In this document: piece after piece, positions 16,106 through 24,404 of the stretch
Numbering within the stretch: the stretch's first letter is position 1
How the letters are laid out: the number at the start of each line of letters is the position of its first letter
Source: Kitasatospora phosalacinea
GTDB taxonomy: Bacteria; Actinomycetota; Actinomycetes; Streptomycetales; Streptomycetaceae
DNA: 64,000 nucleotides
Direction of reading: 5' to 3'
NCBI RefSeq assembly: GCF_000716545.1
Contig: NZ_JNWZ01000086.1
Coordinates: forward strand, 1 to 64,000
Notes under the pieces: model-generated
The model's database searches: none
What the model saw: only the letters and a program-made list of their open reading frames with translations
Told to the model about the DNA's origin: nothing
Program-made: the position numbers and the translations under genes

Positions 16106-17038
16106 TCAACGCATCGGGGTCCACGGCGGGACCCAGGCCCCGGCGGGAGCCGTCGCGGCCGCGGCGGCGAGGTAGGCGTGCAGGGCCGGCAGGGCGGGGT
16201 GCGGGTTGTCCCGGTGGTGCAGCAGCGAGTGCGGGTAGACCGGGACGGGGTCGGTCACCGGGATCCGGCGCAGGCCGTGGCCGGTGGGCCAGACCAGCCG
16301 GGTGTCCTCGCCCATGAAGGTGGCCAGGGCGGGGGTGTCGGCGATGGTGTCGAGCAGCGCGTCGGAACCGAAGTTGGGGCCGGTCGACTCGATGGTCAGG
16401 CCGAACTCGCCCGCCAGTGCCTCGTAGTAGGCGGCCCACTCGCTGCCGGCCAGCAGTCCCGGCATCCAGATCCGGTGGCCGGCGAGCTCGGCCATCGGCA
16501 CCGCGCGGGCGGCGGCGAGGGCGTGCCCGGGGCCGGTGAGCAGGTGCAGCGGCTCGTCGACGACCCGGGTGGCGGTGAGGTCCTCGGGCAGCGGGCGGCC
16601 GGGCGCGGTGACCGCCCGGAAGGAGGCGTCGACGCTGCCGGAGCGGATCGCGGCGACGGCGCTGTCGATGTCGAGCAGCATCACGATGTCCAACTCGACG
16701 CCCGGGTGGGCGCGGTGGAACTCCCGCATCAGCCGGGAGGCCGCGCCCCGCGAGTTGATCACGTCCACCCGCAGCGGCCGGGCACCGGGCCGGACGGAGG
16801 CGGCGGCCCGCTCGGCGGCCCGCAGCAGCTCGCGGGCGTGCGGCAGGAAGGCCTGCCCGTCGACGGTGGGCTCGGTCCCGCGCGGAGTGCGGGCGAACAG
16901 CCGGACGCCGAGGTCCCGTTCGAGCCCGGCGATCCGCTTGGAGACGGCCTGCTGGGTGATCGCCAGGTCGGTGGCGGCCATCTGGAACTGGCCGGCCTCC
17001 GCGACGGCGACGTAGGTGCGCACGGCTTCGAGGTCCAT
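16106..17038 (-). CDS. LysR-family transcriptional regulator
   Basis: 310 aa. N-terminal winged HTH (MDLEAVRTYVAVAEAGQFQM, ITQQAVSKRIAGLERDLG, LFARTPRGTEPTVDG) plus a two-lobed substrate-binding domain. The longer in-frame start at 17095 adds 19 residues without similarity, so ATG 17038 is preferred. Divergent from the XRE/MmyB-like regulator with 206 bp between them. The target is unknown. Confidence 0.92.
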   Translation of the reverse strand: MDLEAVRTYVAVAEAGQFQMAATDLAITQQAVSKRIAGLERDLGVRLFARTPRGTEPTVDGQAFLPHARELLRAAERAAASVRPGARPLRVDVINSRGAASRLMREFHRAHPGVELDIVMLLDIDSAVAAIRSGSVDASFRAVTAPGRPLPEDLTATRVVDEPLHLLTGPGHALAAARAVPMAELAGHRIWMPGLLAGSEWAAYYEALAGEFGLTIESTGPNFGSDALLDTIADTPALATFMGEDTRLVWPTGHGLRRIPVTDPVPVYPHSLLHHRDNPHPALPALHAYLAAAAATAPAGAWVPPWTPMR

Positions 17039-17244
17039 GACGGGACAGCCTAGCGAACAACTGTCGATTGTGGATTCGGCGCAAGATCCGCCCAATCACC
17101 CGCCGCAGCCCCGCTTCCGCACAACGCATGGTTGTGCGGCGTCGCCCTCGCGTCCGTCCGGACGCCTCCGGATCTCCGGACTTCTGGATCTCCGGATCCG
17201 CCGGAACGCTGCGGCCCGCGCACCGGGAGCGGAGGATGGACGGC

Positions 17245-18141
17245 ATGCAGATGGACCGGACGGGGCTCGCCGACTTCCTCCGCCGCTCCCGCGAGCGGCT
17301 GCGCCCGCAGGACGTCGGGCTCGCGGACGGACCCCGGCGCCGCACGCCCGGCCTGCGCCGCGAGGAACTCGCCCAGCTGGCGGGCGTGTCGGCCGACTAC
17401 GTGATGCGGCTCGAACAGGCCCGCAGCTCCCAGCCCTCCCCCCAGTTGCTGGCCGCACTCGCCCGCGCCCTGCAACTGACCGGCGACGAGCGCGATCACC
17501 TCCACCTGCTCGCCGGCCACCGCCCGCCCGAGGGCCCGACCGCCGGCCGGCACGTCCGTCCCGCCCTGCGCTACCTGCTCGACCGGCTCGGCGACACGCC
17601 CGCCCAACTGCTCACCGACCTCGGCGACCTGCTGGCCCAGAACGCCCCGGCCGAGGCCCTGTTCGGCTGCGTGTGCACGGTCGCCGAACCGGACCGCAAC
17701 ATCGTCTGGCGCTGGTTCACCGAGCCGTCCGTCCGCGAGGCCTACCCCGCCGGGGAACGCGACCCGCTCGGCCGCCTGCACGTCGCCGAGCTGCGGGTCG
17801 CCGCCACCCGCCGCGGCTTCGACCCGCCCACCCGCGCCCTGCTCGACCGACTGACCACCGCCAGCCCCGAGTTCGCCGCCCTCTGGCAGCACCACGAGGT
17901 CGCCGTCCGCCGCACCAGCCGCCTGCGGGTCCTCCACCCGGCCGTCGGCCCGATCGAGTTCGACTACGAGCTGCTCCAGACCCAGGCCGCCGACCAGCGC
18001 CTGCGCCTGTTCACGCCCCCACCCGGCTCGGCGAGCCTCGACGCGCTGGAACGGCTGCGCGGGCTCGGCCCGGAGACCGCCCACCGCGGCCACCGCCAGG
18101 CCCCGCCTCCGGACTCGGGCGACGAGAACGCCCGGCGGTGA
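17245..18141 (+). CDS. XRE-family regulator with MmyB-like ligand domain
   Basis: About 298 aa. N-terminal HTH_31 (LADFLRRSRERLRPQDVGL, RRTPGLRREELAQLAGVS, YVMRLEQARSSQPSPQLL), then an MmyB-like PAS/ligand-binding domain (about 100-265: ALRYLLDRLGDTPAQLL, NIVWRWFTEPSVREAYP, LHPAVGPIEFDYELL). These proteins typically repress a neighbouring oxidoreductase, but none is adjacent here. ATG 17245 has GGAGG 9 nt upstream; ATG 17236 overlaps that Shine-Dalgarno sequence and is less likely. Confidence 0.9.
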   Translation: MQMDRTGLADFLRRSRERLRPQDVGLADGPRRRTPGLRREELAQLAGVSADYVMRLEQARSSQPSPQLLAALARALQLTGDERDHLHLLAGHRPPEGPTAGRHVRPALRYLLDRLGDTPAQLLTDLGDLLAQNAPAEALFGCVCTVAEPDRNIVWRWFTEPSVREAYPAGERDPLGRLHVAELRVAATRRGFDPPTRALLDRLTTASPEFAALWQHHEVAVRRTSRLRVLHPAVGPIEFDYELLQTQAADQRLRLFTPPPGSASLDALERLRGLGPETAHRGHRQAPPPDSGDENARR

Positions 18142-18183
18142 CACCGCGACCGTCCGCGAGGGCGGGGCCCTCGGTGGACGCGG

Positions 18184-18573
18184 TTACGAGGTCCAGCCGC
18201 CGTACGGCACGGTGATGAGTTCCATGGCGTGGCCCGCCGGGTCCATGAAGTACACGCCGCGACCACCGTCGTTGCGGTTGATCGTGCCGGGCTGCTTCCG
18301 CTGTGGGTCGGCGTAGTGTTCCACGCCGCGCTGCCGGATCCGCGCGTACGCCGCGTCGAACTCCTCCTCGGAGACCAAGAAGGCGTAGTGCTGAGGGGTG
18401 ATGCCGTCGGCGGGGACGGTGGCGAAGTCCAGCGTGACGCCGTTGCTCAGGGCCACCGCGATGAACGGCCCCCACTCGGCGGTGATCTCGAGGTTGAGCA
18501 GGCTCGCGAAGAACTCCGCGGATTCCCGGTTGTCCCGGGCGTGGACGATCGTGTGGTTCAACTCGACTGGCAA
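18184..18573 (-). CDS. VOC (glyoxalase/bleomycin-resistance) superfamily protein
   Basis: About 129 aa, a single VOC domain: VELNHTIVHARDNRESAEFF at the start, ITPQHYAFLVSEEEFDAAYA in the middle and RGVYFMDPAGHAMELITVPY at the end, with the metal-ligand positions His and Glu present. I chose the TTG start at 18573 because GGAGG lies 7 nt upstream and homology begins there; the longer frame to 18633 has no family match. Substrate is unknown. Monocistronic. Confidence 0.88.
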   Translation of the reverse strand: MPVELNHTIVHARDNRESAEFFASLLNLEITAEWGPFIAVALSNGVTLDFATVPADGITPQHYAFLVSEEEFDAAYARIRQRGVEHYADPQRKQPGTINRNDGGRGVYFMDPAGHAMELITVPYGGWTS

Positions 18574-18806
18574 GGAATGCCTCCGAAGGCATGTCCCGAC
18601 ACCTCCATGCCTCACCCGGACGGTGACCGGCACGCGATGTCGCCGTAGACCCTAATCCCGTCCACCCGGCGGGTCAACGGCAGTCGGCGGGGGTTCCGGC
18701 CGCACCGCCGAGGGCGGGAGAGCCCACCTGCAGCGGTCCGGACTCCCCGAGGAGCCCGGCGGCCCGCCCGGCGACGCCCGGCGTACCGGGCCCCGCCGGC
18801 GCCCGG

Positions 18807-19034
18807 TCACGCTCCCCCGGCGCCGAACTCCCCCGCCTTCACCCCGGCGACGAACGCCGCCCACGCGCCGGCCGGGAACAGCAGGGCCGGACCGTCCGGG
18901 TCCTTCGAGTCGCGGACGGGAACGGCGGTGGAGAAGCCGTCGGCCACCTCGACGCAGTTGCCCTGGCAGCCACTGAAACTGCTCTTCCGCCACGCGGCGC
19001 GGCTCAGGTCCGTGTTGTCCCGATCGGTGTGCAT
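18807..19034 (-). CDS. DUF397 domain protein
   Basis: A 75-aa actinomycete-specific protein with the family core AAWRKSSFSGCQGNCVEVAD, then VPVRDSKDPDGPALLF, then AWAAFVAGVKAGEF. DUF397 proteins usually sit beside an XRE-type (BldB/WhiJ-like) regulator and act as its antitoxin-like partner. Here no XRE gene is adjacent, so it is an orphan. The 233-bp gap to the VOC gene holds no recognisable feature. Confidence 0.88.
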   Translation of the reverse strand: MHTDRDNTDLSRAAWRKSSFSGCQGNCVEVADGFSTAVPVRDSKDPDGPALLFPAGAWAAFVAGVKAGEFGAGGA

Positions 19035-19310
19035 CACTCGCGTTCCTTTGCCATCCGTGCGGCCGCCGAAGCGCGGCCGACAGCGTCGTCGCCCCCGTAC
19101 GAAGGGAGAGACTGCCCTCCGGTACCGCGGCGCACACCCGTGAAGGCCGTTCGAACCTGGAACTTGACGATCCGCTGACCCAACCGGGCCCGGCCGCACG
19201 GGAGATGGGCGGCGAGTGCGCCCGTGGACGACGGCGGCCCGCCCCCGCCCGGTCGAGCGGGCGGGGGCGGGCCTCGTGGGGGTCGGGGCGTGGGGGTCAG
19301 GGCGACGGGA

Positions 19311-20651
19311 TCAGTGGTCCGCCTTGCCGCCGCGCACCACGCAGGAGGCGCTGTTCTCCCAGCCCCAGCCGTCACCGTCCGGGTCGGAGGAGGCCGACGC
19401 GCAGTACGGGTACCCGTTCGGCGCGGTGGTGGCGGTGGCGCCGGTGTCGGCCTTGCCGCCGCGCACCACGCAGGAGGCGCTGTTCTCCCAGCCCCAGCCG
19501 TCACCGTCCGGGTCGGAGGAGGCCGAAGCGCAGTACGGGTACCCGTTCGGCGCCTTGCTCGGCGCAGGAGAGGCGGAAGCGGAAGCGGAAGCGGACGGGG
19601 AGGCGGGGGCGGACGCGGACGCGGTCGGTGTGGCACCGGTGTAGACGGTGGCCCGCTTGGCCGTGGCGGCGATGCCGTTGGCGCCGTTGAAGAGGCGGTT
19701 GCCCCAGGCGGTCAGCGAGTTCCGGTCGAAGTTGTCGACCAGGTCCAGGTACTCGACGCCGCCGCCGTTGCCGCTCCAGGACCAGCCGAGGTAGCCGATG
19801 CCCTGGGCCTGGGCGGTGGCCATGATGGCGTCCTCGTCCGGGTCGCCGTCGCTGTGCTGAGCGCCGAACTCGCCCACCACGATGGGCAGTCCGGCCGAGG
19901 TGTAGGCGTTCAGGTAGCTCTGCACCTTGGCGGCGGTGTTGTAGACGCCGTACATGTGGATCGAGAAGATCGTGTTGTGGTCGGGGTCGGAGGCGAGCAC
20001 CGAGGCCGCGTTGTCCCGCATGGTGTTGGACCAGTCCTGGCCCCAGTTCGGGCCGTCGACCATCAGGGCGTGGTGGATGCCGGCGCTGCGGAGCTTGGCG
20101 ACGGCGCTCTTGGTGGCGGCGGTCCAGGCGGTGTAACCGCTGTTGCCCCAGGGCTCGTTGGCGATGTTGACGACGACGTGGTTCTCCTGGCCGTCGAGCG
20201 CGCTCTTGTTGTCGACCCAGAACTGGGCGGCCCGGTCGAGGGTGGTGGCGGCGGCGTCCTCGCCGTAGCCGGTGGTGTCGTGCACCTCCAGCACGCAGAT
20301 GACCTTGGCGGCCTTGCACTGGTTGATGAGCGCGGAGATCTGGGCGGTGCCGGTGCGGGTCCAGCGGTCGCCGTTGCTGAGGACGACGCGGACGGTGTTG
20401 GCGCCCTTGGCGGCGATGTCGGCGATCGCGGTGGTCTGGCTGGGGTACCAGGCGTACGCGTGGTTGACGCCGCGCATGACGAACTGGCTGCCGTTGGACT
20501 CGTAGACGCGGCCGTTGCTGACGTGGATGCCGGAGGTGGCGGCCTCGGCGCTGCCGGGGGTGAACCCGAAGACGGAGAACAGCAGGCCGAAGACGGCGGC
20601 GACTGCCGCGCCGACAGCCGTGAGCGCCCTGCGGCTCGGCGGCTTTTCCAT
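19311..20651 (-). CDS. secreted GH5 glycanase (mannanase-like) with two C-terminal CBM10-like repeats
   Basis: 446 aa. Signal peptide 1-38 (cleavage near AEAATS). GH5 catalytic domain about 40-340 with acid/base Glu166 in VNIANEPWGN and nucleophile Glu261 in VVGEFGAQH; overall resemblance is to actinomycete beta-1,4-mannanases. An Ala/Ser/Pro linker (ASASAPASPSASASASASP) leads to two nearly identical modules of about 36 aa with PYCASASSDPDGDGWGWENS and a closing SCVV, like CBM10. It acts outside the cell on plant polysaccharide. It has a promoter with an operator-like palindrome upstream. Confidence 0.92.
   Translation of the reverse strand: MEKPPSRRALTAVGAAVAAVFGLLFSVFGFTPGSAEAATSGIHVSNGRVYESNGSQFVMRGVNHAYAWYPSQTTAIADIAAKGANTVRVVLSNGDRWTRTGTAQISALINQCKAAKVICVLEVHDTTGYGEDAAATTLDRAAQFWVDNKSALDGQENHVVVNIANEPWGNSGYTAWTAATKSAVAKLRSAGIHHALMVDGPNWGQDWSNTMRDNAASVLASDPDHNTIFSIHMYGVYNTAAKVQSYLNAYTSAGLPIVVGEFGAQHSDGDPDEDAIMATAQAQGIGYLGWSWSGNGGGVEYLDLVDNFDRNSLTAWGNRLFNGANGIAATAKRATVYTGATPTASASAPASPSASASASASPAPSKAPNGYPYCASASSDPDGDGWGWENSASCVVRGGKADTGATATTAPNGYPYCASASSDPDGDGWGWENSASCVVRGGKADH
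19321..19553. repeat. direct duplication encoding the two CBM10-like modules
   Basis: 19321-19424 and 19450-19553 are 104 bp each, offset 129 bp, with one visible mismatch (GACGC versus GAAGC near the distal end). Conservation at the nucleotide level, including third codon positions, indicates a recent duplication or ongoing homogenisation. Confidence 0.9.
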
Positions 20652-20780
20652 GACACTCCTCTGGGTGGGGGGTGGGGCGCGGCCGGCCCGACACCCCGCC
20701 GCAGGCCGTCACCCCGAGGGGGCGGGGGTGGCCGGGCGGGTGGTGGAGGGAGCGCGGGCGGGCTGCGGCGACAAGGTCTT

Positions 20781-20827
20781 GGCAACGTTGTCTGCGGGAT
20801 CCTGGCATGCCACACCCACTCGGTCAA
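20781..20827 (-). promoter_or_regulatory. promoter and LacI-type operator of the GH5 gene
   Basis: On the minus strand, TTGACC (20827-20822), a 17-bp spacer and CAGGAT (20804-20799) form a promoter. Just downstream, over the expected start site, is GACAACGTTGCC (20792-20781), a near-palindrome centred on CG. This is typical of LacI-family sugar repressors that control streptomycete glycanases. The repressor gene is not in the window. The 310-bp gap 20652-20961 holds nothing else obvious. Confidence 0.55.
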
Positions 20828-20961
20828 TGCTTTGCGCTTAACCGATTAATTCCACATGCCAGCCAATGATTTAAGCATGCAGCAACAGTCGTTAAGTAAA
20901 ACGGTCAAGCATCAAAAAACTGACTCTCCGTCAATTCGCTCGGCCTCGCTAGGCTGGCGGC

Positions 20962-21654
20962 GTGACCACGACTTTCAGCGAACCCTTCCTCCGCGTCGCC
21001 GAGCACCACGCCGCCCGGGGCGCAGAGCAGTTGGAGGCCCTGGGCCGCGTGCTGCCGGACGCGCCGTGGACGGCCGACCTGGAGCGGGGCGTCTACGAGA
21101 GCGGCGGGCTGACGCTGCGGGTCGGGCTGCTCGGGACGTTCGACCAGGCGGACCGGTCGTGGCTGTGGGGCTGGGCCAATCCGGGCTTCGCCGGGGCGCC
21201 GGTGGCGGCCGCCTCGGCCCGGGTCGCCGAGTTCGGACGGGCGCACGGCGTAACGGAGTTGGCGGAACCGGAGGTGGACCTGTCCGGCTTCGCGGACCCC
21301 GGGCACGCGGCCGAGGCACTGGCCTTCACCGGCATGGGCGTGCTCGGCGCGCCGGGCTACATCGGGCGGGCGGCCGGGCCGGGGACCCGGGTGTACTTCG
21401 TGCCGCAGGACCCGGCGCTCCGGCCGGCGCCGCTCGAACCGGTCACCGTGCCGCGCATGCTGCTGACCGGCGCGGGGCTGTTCGGGCACGACGCCCGCGC
21501 CGTGGTGCGCGGCTACTTCGGGCACCACGGCGCGCCGGCGGCCGAGGAGCCGGACGCGATCACCGCCCGACTGCCGGGCGGGCACACCGTCCGGGTGTCG
21601 TTCGACCCGCTGGGGAGGATCGCCTCCGTCGACGGTGCGCTCAGCGCCAACTGA
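20962..21654 (+). CDS. DUF6882-like protein
   Basis: 230 aa, cytosolic. Features include RSWLWGWANPGFAGAPVAAA (about 70-90), characteristic of the actinomycete DUF6882 family; function is unknown. The GTG start lies 7 nt after a TAGGCT -10-like box (20950-20955), so the transcript may be leaderless. It is divergent from the GH5 gene and convergent with the GbsR-type regulator. Confidence 0.75.
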   Translation: MTTTFSEPFLRVAEHHAARGAEQLEALGRVLPDAPWTADLERGVYESGGLTLRVGLLGTFDQADRSWLWGWANPGFAGAPVAAASARVAEFGRAHGVTELAEPEVDLSGFADPGHAAEALAFTGMGVLGAPGYIGRAAGPGTRVYFVPQDPALRPAPLEPVTVPRMLLTGAGLFGHDARAVVRGYFGHHGAPAAEEPDAITARLPGGHTVRVSFDPLGRIASVDGALSAN

Positions 21655-21672
21655 GCACTGGGCGACCGGAGT

Positions 21673-22404
21673 TCACTCCTCCTCGGCCCACTCCGCAGGC
21701 TTGCTGGAGAGCACCTCGCGGCCCTGCTCGGCGGCGCGCAGCAGCACCTCGGAGAGGTGGTCGAGGAAGCGGGCGACGTTCTCCAGCCGCGCCCCGGCGG
21801 GGGTCGTCGAGCCGAGGACGGAGACGCCCTGGCGGGCGGTGGCGGCCACCGCGGTGTTGGCGCGGGCACTGGCCACCGCGGACTGGTACCAGAGCTCCTC
21901 GTCCACCAGGTAGCGCTCGCGGCGGCGCTCGTCGCGCTCCCGGCGGACCATCGTCTGCTCGTCCAGGAAGGTCACGGCCTTGGACACCGACGCCGGGCTG
22001 ACCTGCAGGCGCTCGGAGAGTTCGGCGGCGGTCAGGCTGCCGGAGTCGGTGAGCAGCAGGGCGGCCAGCACCCGGGCGGGCATCCGGCTCATGCCGGACT
22101 GCATGAAGACGGTGGTGATCGCCTCCTCGAAGCCGGCCATCGCCTCGGGGTCGCGCCCGTCGGCCGGGCGGTCGGCCGAGCGCGGGCCGCGGGCCGGTGC
22201 GGGCCGGCGGTGGGCCCGCTGCTCGCTGGCGCGGTGCGCGAGGTCGGCCCGGTAGCCGGCGGGGCCGCCGTTGCGCATGACCTCGCGGGTGACGGTGGAG
22301 GTCGGACGGTCGATCCGGCGGGCGATCTCCGCGTAGGCGAGGTCGTCGGCCAGGCCCAGCGCGATCTGCTGGCGCTCCTGCTGGGTGAGCCTGCCTCCCG
22401 GCAT
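21673..22404 (-). CDS. GbsR/MarR regulator with an IS30-like N-terminal HTH
   Basis: 243 aa with two DNA-binding parts. Residues 1-55 match the HTH_38 of IS30 transposases (LTQQERQQIALGLADDLAYA, IARRIDRPTSTVTREVMRNG). Residues 90-210 are a MarR/GbsR winged helix (MPARVLAALLLTDSGSLTAA, LSERLQVSPASVSKAVTFLD). It is divergent from the DUF4097-DrrAB operon across a region packed with GCAACG/CGTTGC boxes, so it very likely represses that operon and itself. ATG 22404 has a purine-rich AGAAGGGGG upstream. Confidence 0.9.
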   Translation of the reverse strand: MPGGRLTQQERQQIALGLADDLAYAEIARRIDRPTSTVTREVMRNGGPAGYRADLAHRASEQRAHRRPAPARGPRSADRPADGRDPEAMAGFEEAITTVFMQSGMSRMPARVLAALLLTDSGSLTAAELSERLQVSPASVSKAVTFLDEQTMVRRERDERRRERYLVDEELWYQSAVASARANTAVAATARQGVSVLGSTTPAGARLENVARFLDHLSEVLLRAAEQGREVLSSKPAEWAEEE

Positions 22405-22466
22405 CGGGGCCCCCTTCTGCGGTGTGTGGCACTTCCACACCCAGCATAGCGTTCATCCTCATTCCA

Positions 22467-22590
22467 TTGCAACGAACGCGCTGACTGACGTTGCGTTAGG
22501 CGACTGAACGTTGCAACGATTTCGCTACCTTGACCTGCGGCTCTGCCTTTTGATTGCAACAAGTGCGTTGCCCAATCCATGAATGCAACG
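22467..22590. promoter_or_regulatory. array of CGTTGC/GCAACG operator-like boxes
   Basis: Six related boxes within 124 bp: TTGCAACG (22467-22474), CGTTGCGTT (22489-22497), the palindrome CGTTGCAACG (22509-22518), TTGCAAC (22554-22560), GCGTTGC (22565-22571) and ATGCAACG (22583-22590). They fill the divergent promoter region between the GbsR-type regulator and the DUF4097 gene, suggesting cooperative binding by that regulator. Confidence 0.65.
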
Positions 22591-22652
22591 TAGCGTTTCC
22601 GTTGTCAGAAACGAAGCGGCGCACAACGGGCCGCAGTCACCAGGAGCACACC

Positions 22653-23324
22653 ATGCAGAAGTTCGACACCCCCGCCCCGATCACCGTCGTCCTGGACGTC
22701 CCGGCCGGCCTGGTCCGTTTCATCGCCGCCGACCGCACCGACACCGTGGTCGAACTGCGGCCCGCCGACCCGGGGAAGGGCCGCGACGCGAAGGCCGTCG
22801 AGCAGACCGAGGTCGGCTACGCCGACGGCGTGCTGCGGATCGTCACCCGCTCCAACGCGCACCGCCTGCTCGGCCAGACCGGCGCGCTGGACGTCACCGT
22901 GCAGCTGCCGTCCGGTTCGAAGGTCGAGGCGAAGAGCGCGGACGCCGAACTCCGGGGCGTGGGACGGCTCGGCGCCGTCTCGTTCGAGAGCGCCCGGGGC
23001 GCCGTGAAGCTCGACGAGGCGGCCTCCGCCAGCCTCACCCTGCAGGACGGCGACATCGAGGTGGGCCGACTCACCGGCCCCGGCGGGTTCAGCACCCAGC
23101 GCGGTGACCTGACCGTCGCCGAGGCGGTGCGCGGCCGGCTCGAACTGACCACGCAGTCCGGCTCCATCTCGGTCGGCGTCGCCCGCGGCGTCTCCGCCTC
23201 GCTGGACGCCGGCACCGGCCACGGCCGCGTCCACAACGCGCTGCGCAACGCCGACGACGTGCCCGCGGTCACCATCCGCGCCACCACCTCGTACGGCGAC
23301 GTCTCCGCCCGCACCATCGCCTGA
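22653..23324 (+). CDS. DUF4097 beta-repeat protein
   Basis: 223 aa, the DUF4097 (adhesin-like right-handed beta-repeat) family, with repeated turns such as VQLPSGSKVEAKSADAEL, FSTQRGDLTVAEAVRG and TQSGSISVGVARGVS. No signal peptide or membrane segment is visible, so it is probably cytosolic. AGGAG lies 8 nt before the ATG. First gene of an operon with a DrrA-like ATPase and ABC-2 permease; this combination recurs in streptomycetes, but the protein's role is unknown. Confidence 0.88.
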   Translation: MQKFDTPAPITVVLDVPAGLVRFIAADRTDTVVELRPADPGKGRDAKAVEQTEVGYADGVLRIVTRSNAHRLLGQTGALDVTVQLPSGSKVEAKSADAELRGVGRLGAVSFESARGAVKLDEAASASLTLQDGDIEVGRLTGPGGFSTQRGDLTVAEAVRGRLELTTQSGSISVGVARGVSASLDAGTGHGRVHNALRNADDVPAVTIRATTSYGDVSARTIA

Positions 23325-23414
23325 CCGACCGTCACGCCGCAGCAACCGCACCGCCCCGCATCGCACCGCACCGACCCGCACCGCACCGACCCCCACACCC
23401 ACAGGGAGCACCCC

Positions 23415-24404
23415 ATGACCGGCCTGGCCATCGCGGCGAACGGGCTGCGCAAGTCCTACGGCGACAAGACCGTCCTGAACGGCGTCGACCTCGCCGTCCC
23501 CACCGGAACGGTCTTCGCCCTGCTCGGCCCGAACGGGGCCGGCAAGACCACCGCCGTCAAGATCCTCTCCACCCTGATCCGCCCCGACGCCGGCCAGGTC
23601 AGCGTCGGCGGCCACGACCTCGCCACCGCGCCCCAGAAGGTCCGGGCCGCGATCGGCGTCACCGGGCAGTTCTCCGCCGTCGACGGCCTGATCACCGGCA
23701 CCGAGAACATGCTGCTGATGGCCGACCTGCACCACCTGCCCAAGGCCGAGGGCCACCGGGTCGCCGCCGACCTGCTGGCCCGCTTCGACCTCACCGAGGC
23801 GGCCGGCAAGCCCGCCTCCACCTACTCCGGCGGCATGAAGCGCCGCCTGGACATCGCGATGACCCTGGTCGGCAACCCCCGGATCATCTTCCTGGACGAG
23901 CCCACCACCGGCCTCGACCCGCGCAGCCGGCACGGCATGTGGCAGATCATCCGGCAGCTGGTCGCCGACGGCACCACCGTCTTCCTCACCACCCAGTACC
24001 TGGAGGAGGCCGACGAACTCGCCGACCGGATCGCCGTCCTGCACGACGGCGTGATCGCGGCCGAGGGCACCGCCGAGGAACTCAAGCGGCTCGTCCCCGG
24101 CGGCCACGTCCGGCTCCGCTTCACCGACCCCGCCGCCTACCGCTCGGCCGCCGCCGCGCTCGCCGAGGCCGCCCGCGACGACGACGCGCTCGCCCTGAGC
24201 GTGCCCAGCGACGGCAGCCAGCGCGCCCTGCGCTCCGTCCTCGACCGCCTCGACGGCGCCGGCGTCGAGGCCGACGAACTCACCGTCCACACCCCCGACC
24301 TGGACGACGTCTTCTTCGCCCTGACCGGTGCCCCCGCCGTCCCCGCCCAGCCCACCGCCACCGACACCGCCGCCAAGGCCCCTGCCGAGGAGAACGCCCG
24401 ATGA
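23415..24404 (+). CDS. DrrA-like ABC exporter ATPase
   Basis: 329-aa ATPase of the daunorubicin-resistance (DrrA) family. Walker A GPNGAGKTT, signature YSGGMKRRLDIAMTL, Walker B IIFLDEPTTGLDPRSR, H-loop FLTTQYLEEADEL (Gln-Tyr in place of the usual His, as in DrrA). The C-terminal DUF4162-like extension (about 230-310) is typical. It overlaps the permease by 4 bp. Probably drug or lipid export under control of the divergent GbsR-type regulator. Confidence 0.93.
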   Translation: MTGLAIAANGLRKSYGDKTVLNGVDLAVPTGTVFALLGPNGAGKTTAVKILSTLIRPDAGQVSVGGHDLATAPQKVRAAIGVTGQFSAVDGLITGTENMLLMADLHHLPKAEGHRVAADLLARFDLTEAAGKPASTYSGGMKRRLDIAMTLVGNPRIIFLDEPTTGLDPRSRHGMWQIIRQLVADGTTVFLTTQYLEEADELADRIAVLHDGVIAAEGTAEELKRLVPGGHVRLRFTDPAAYRSAAAALAEAARDDDALALSVPSDGSQRALRSVLDRLDGAGVEADELTVHTPDLDDVFFALTGAPAVPAQPTATDTAAKAPAEENAR

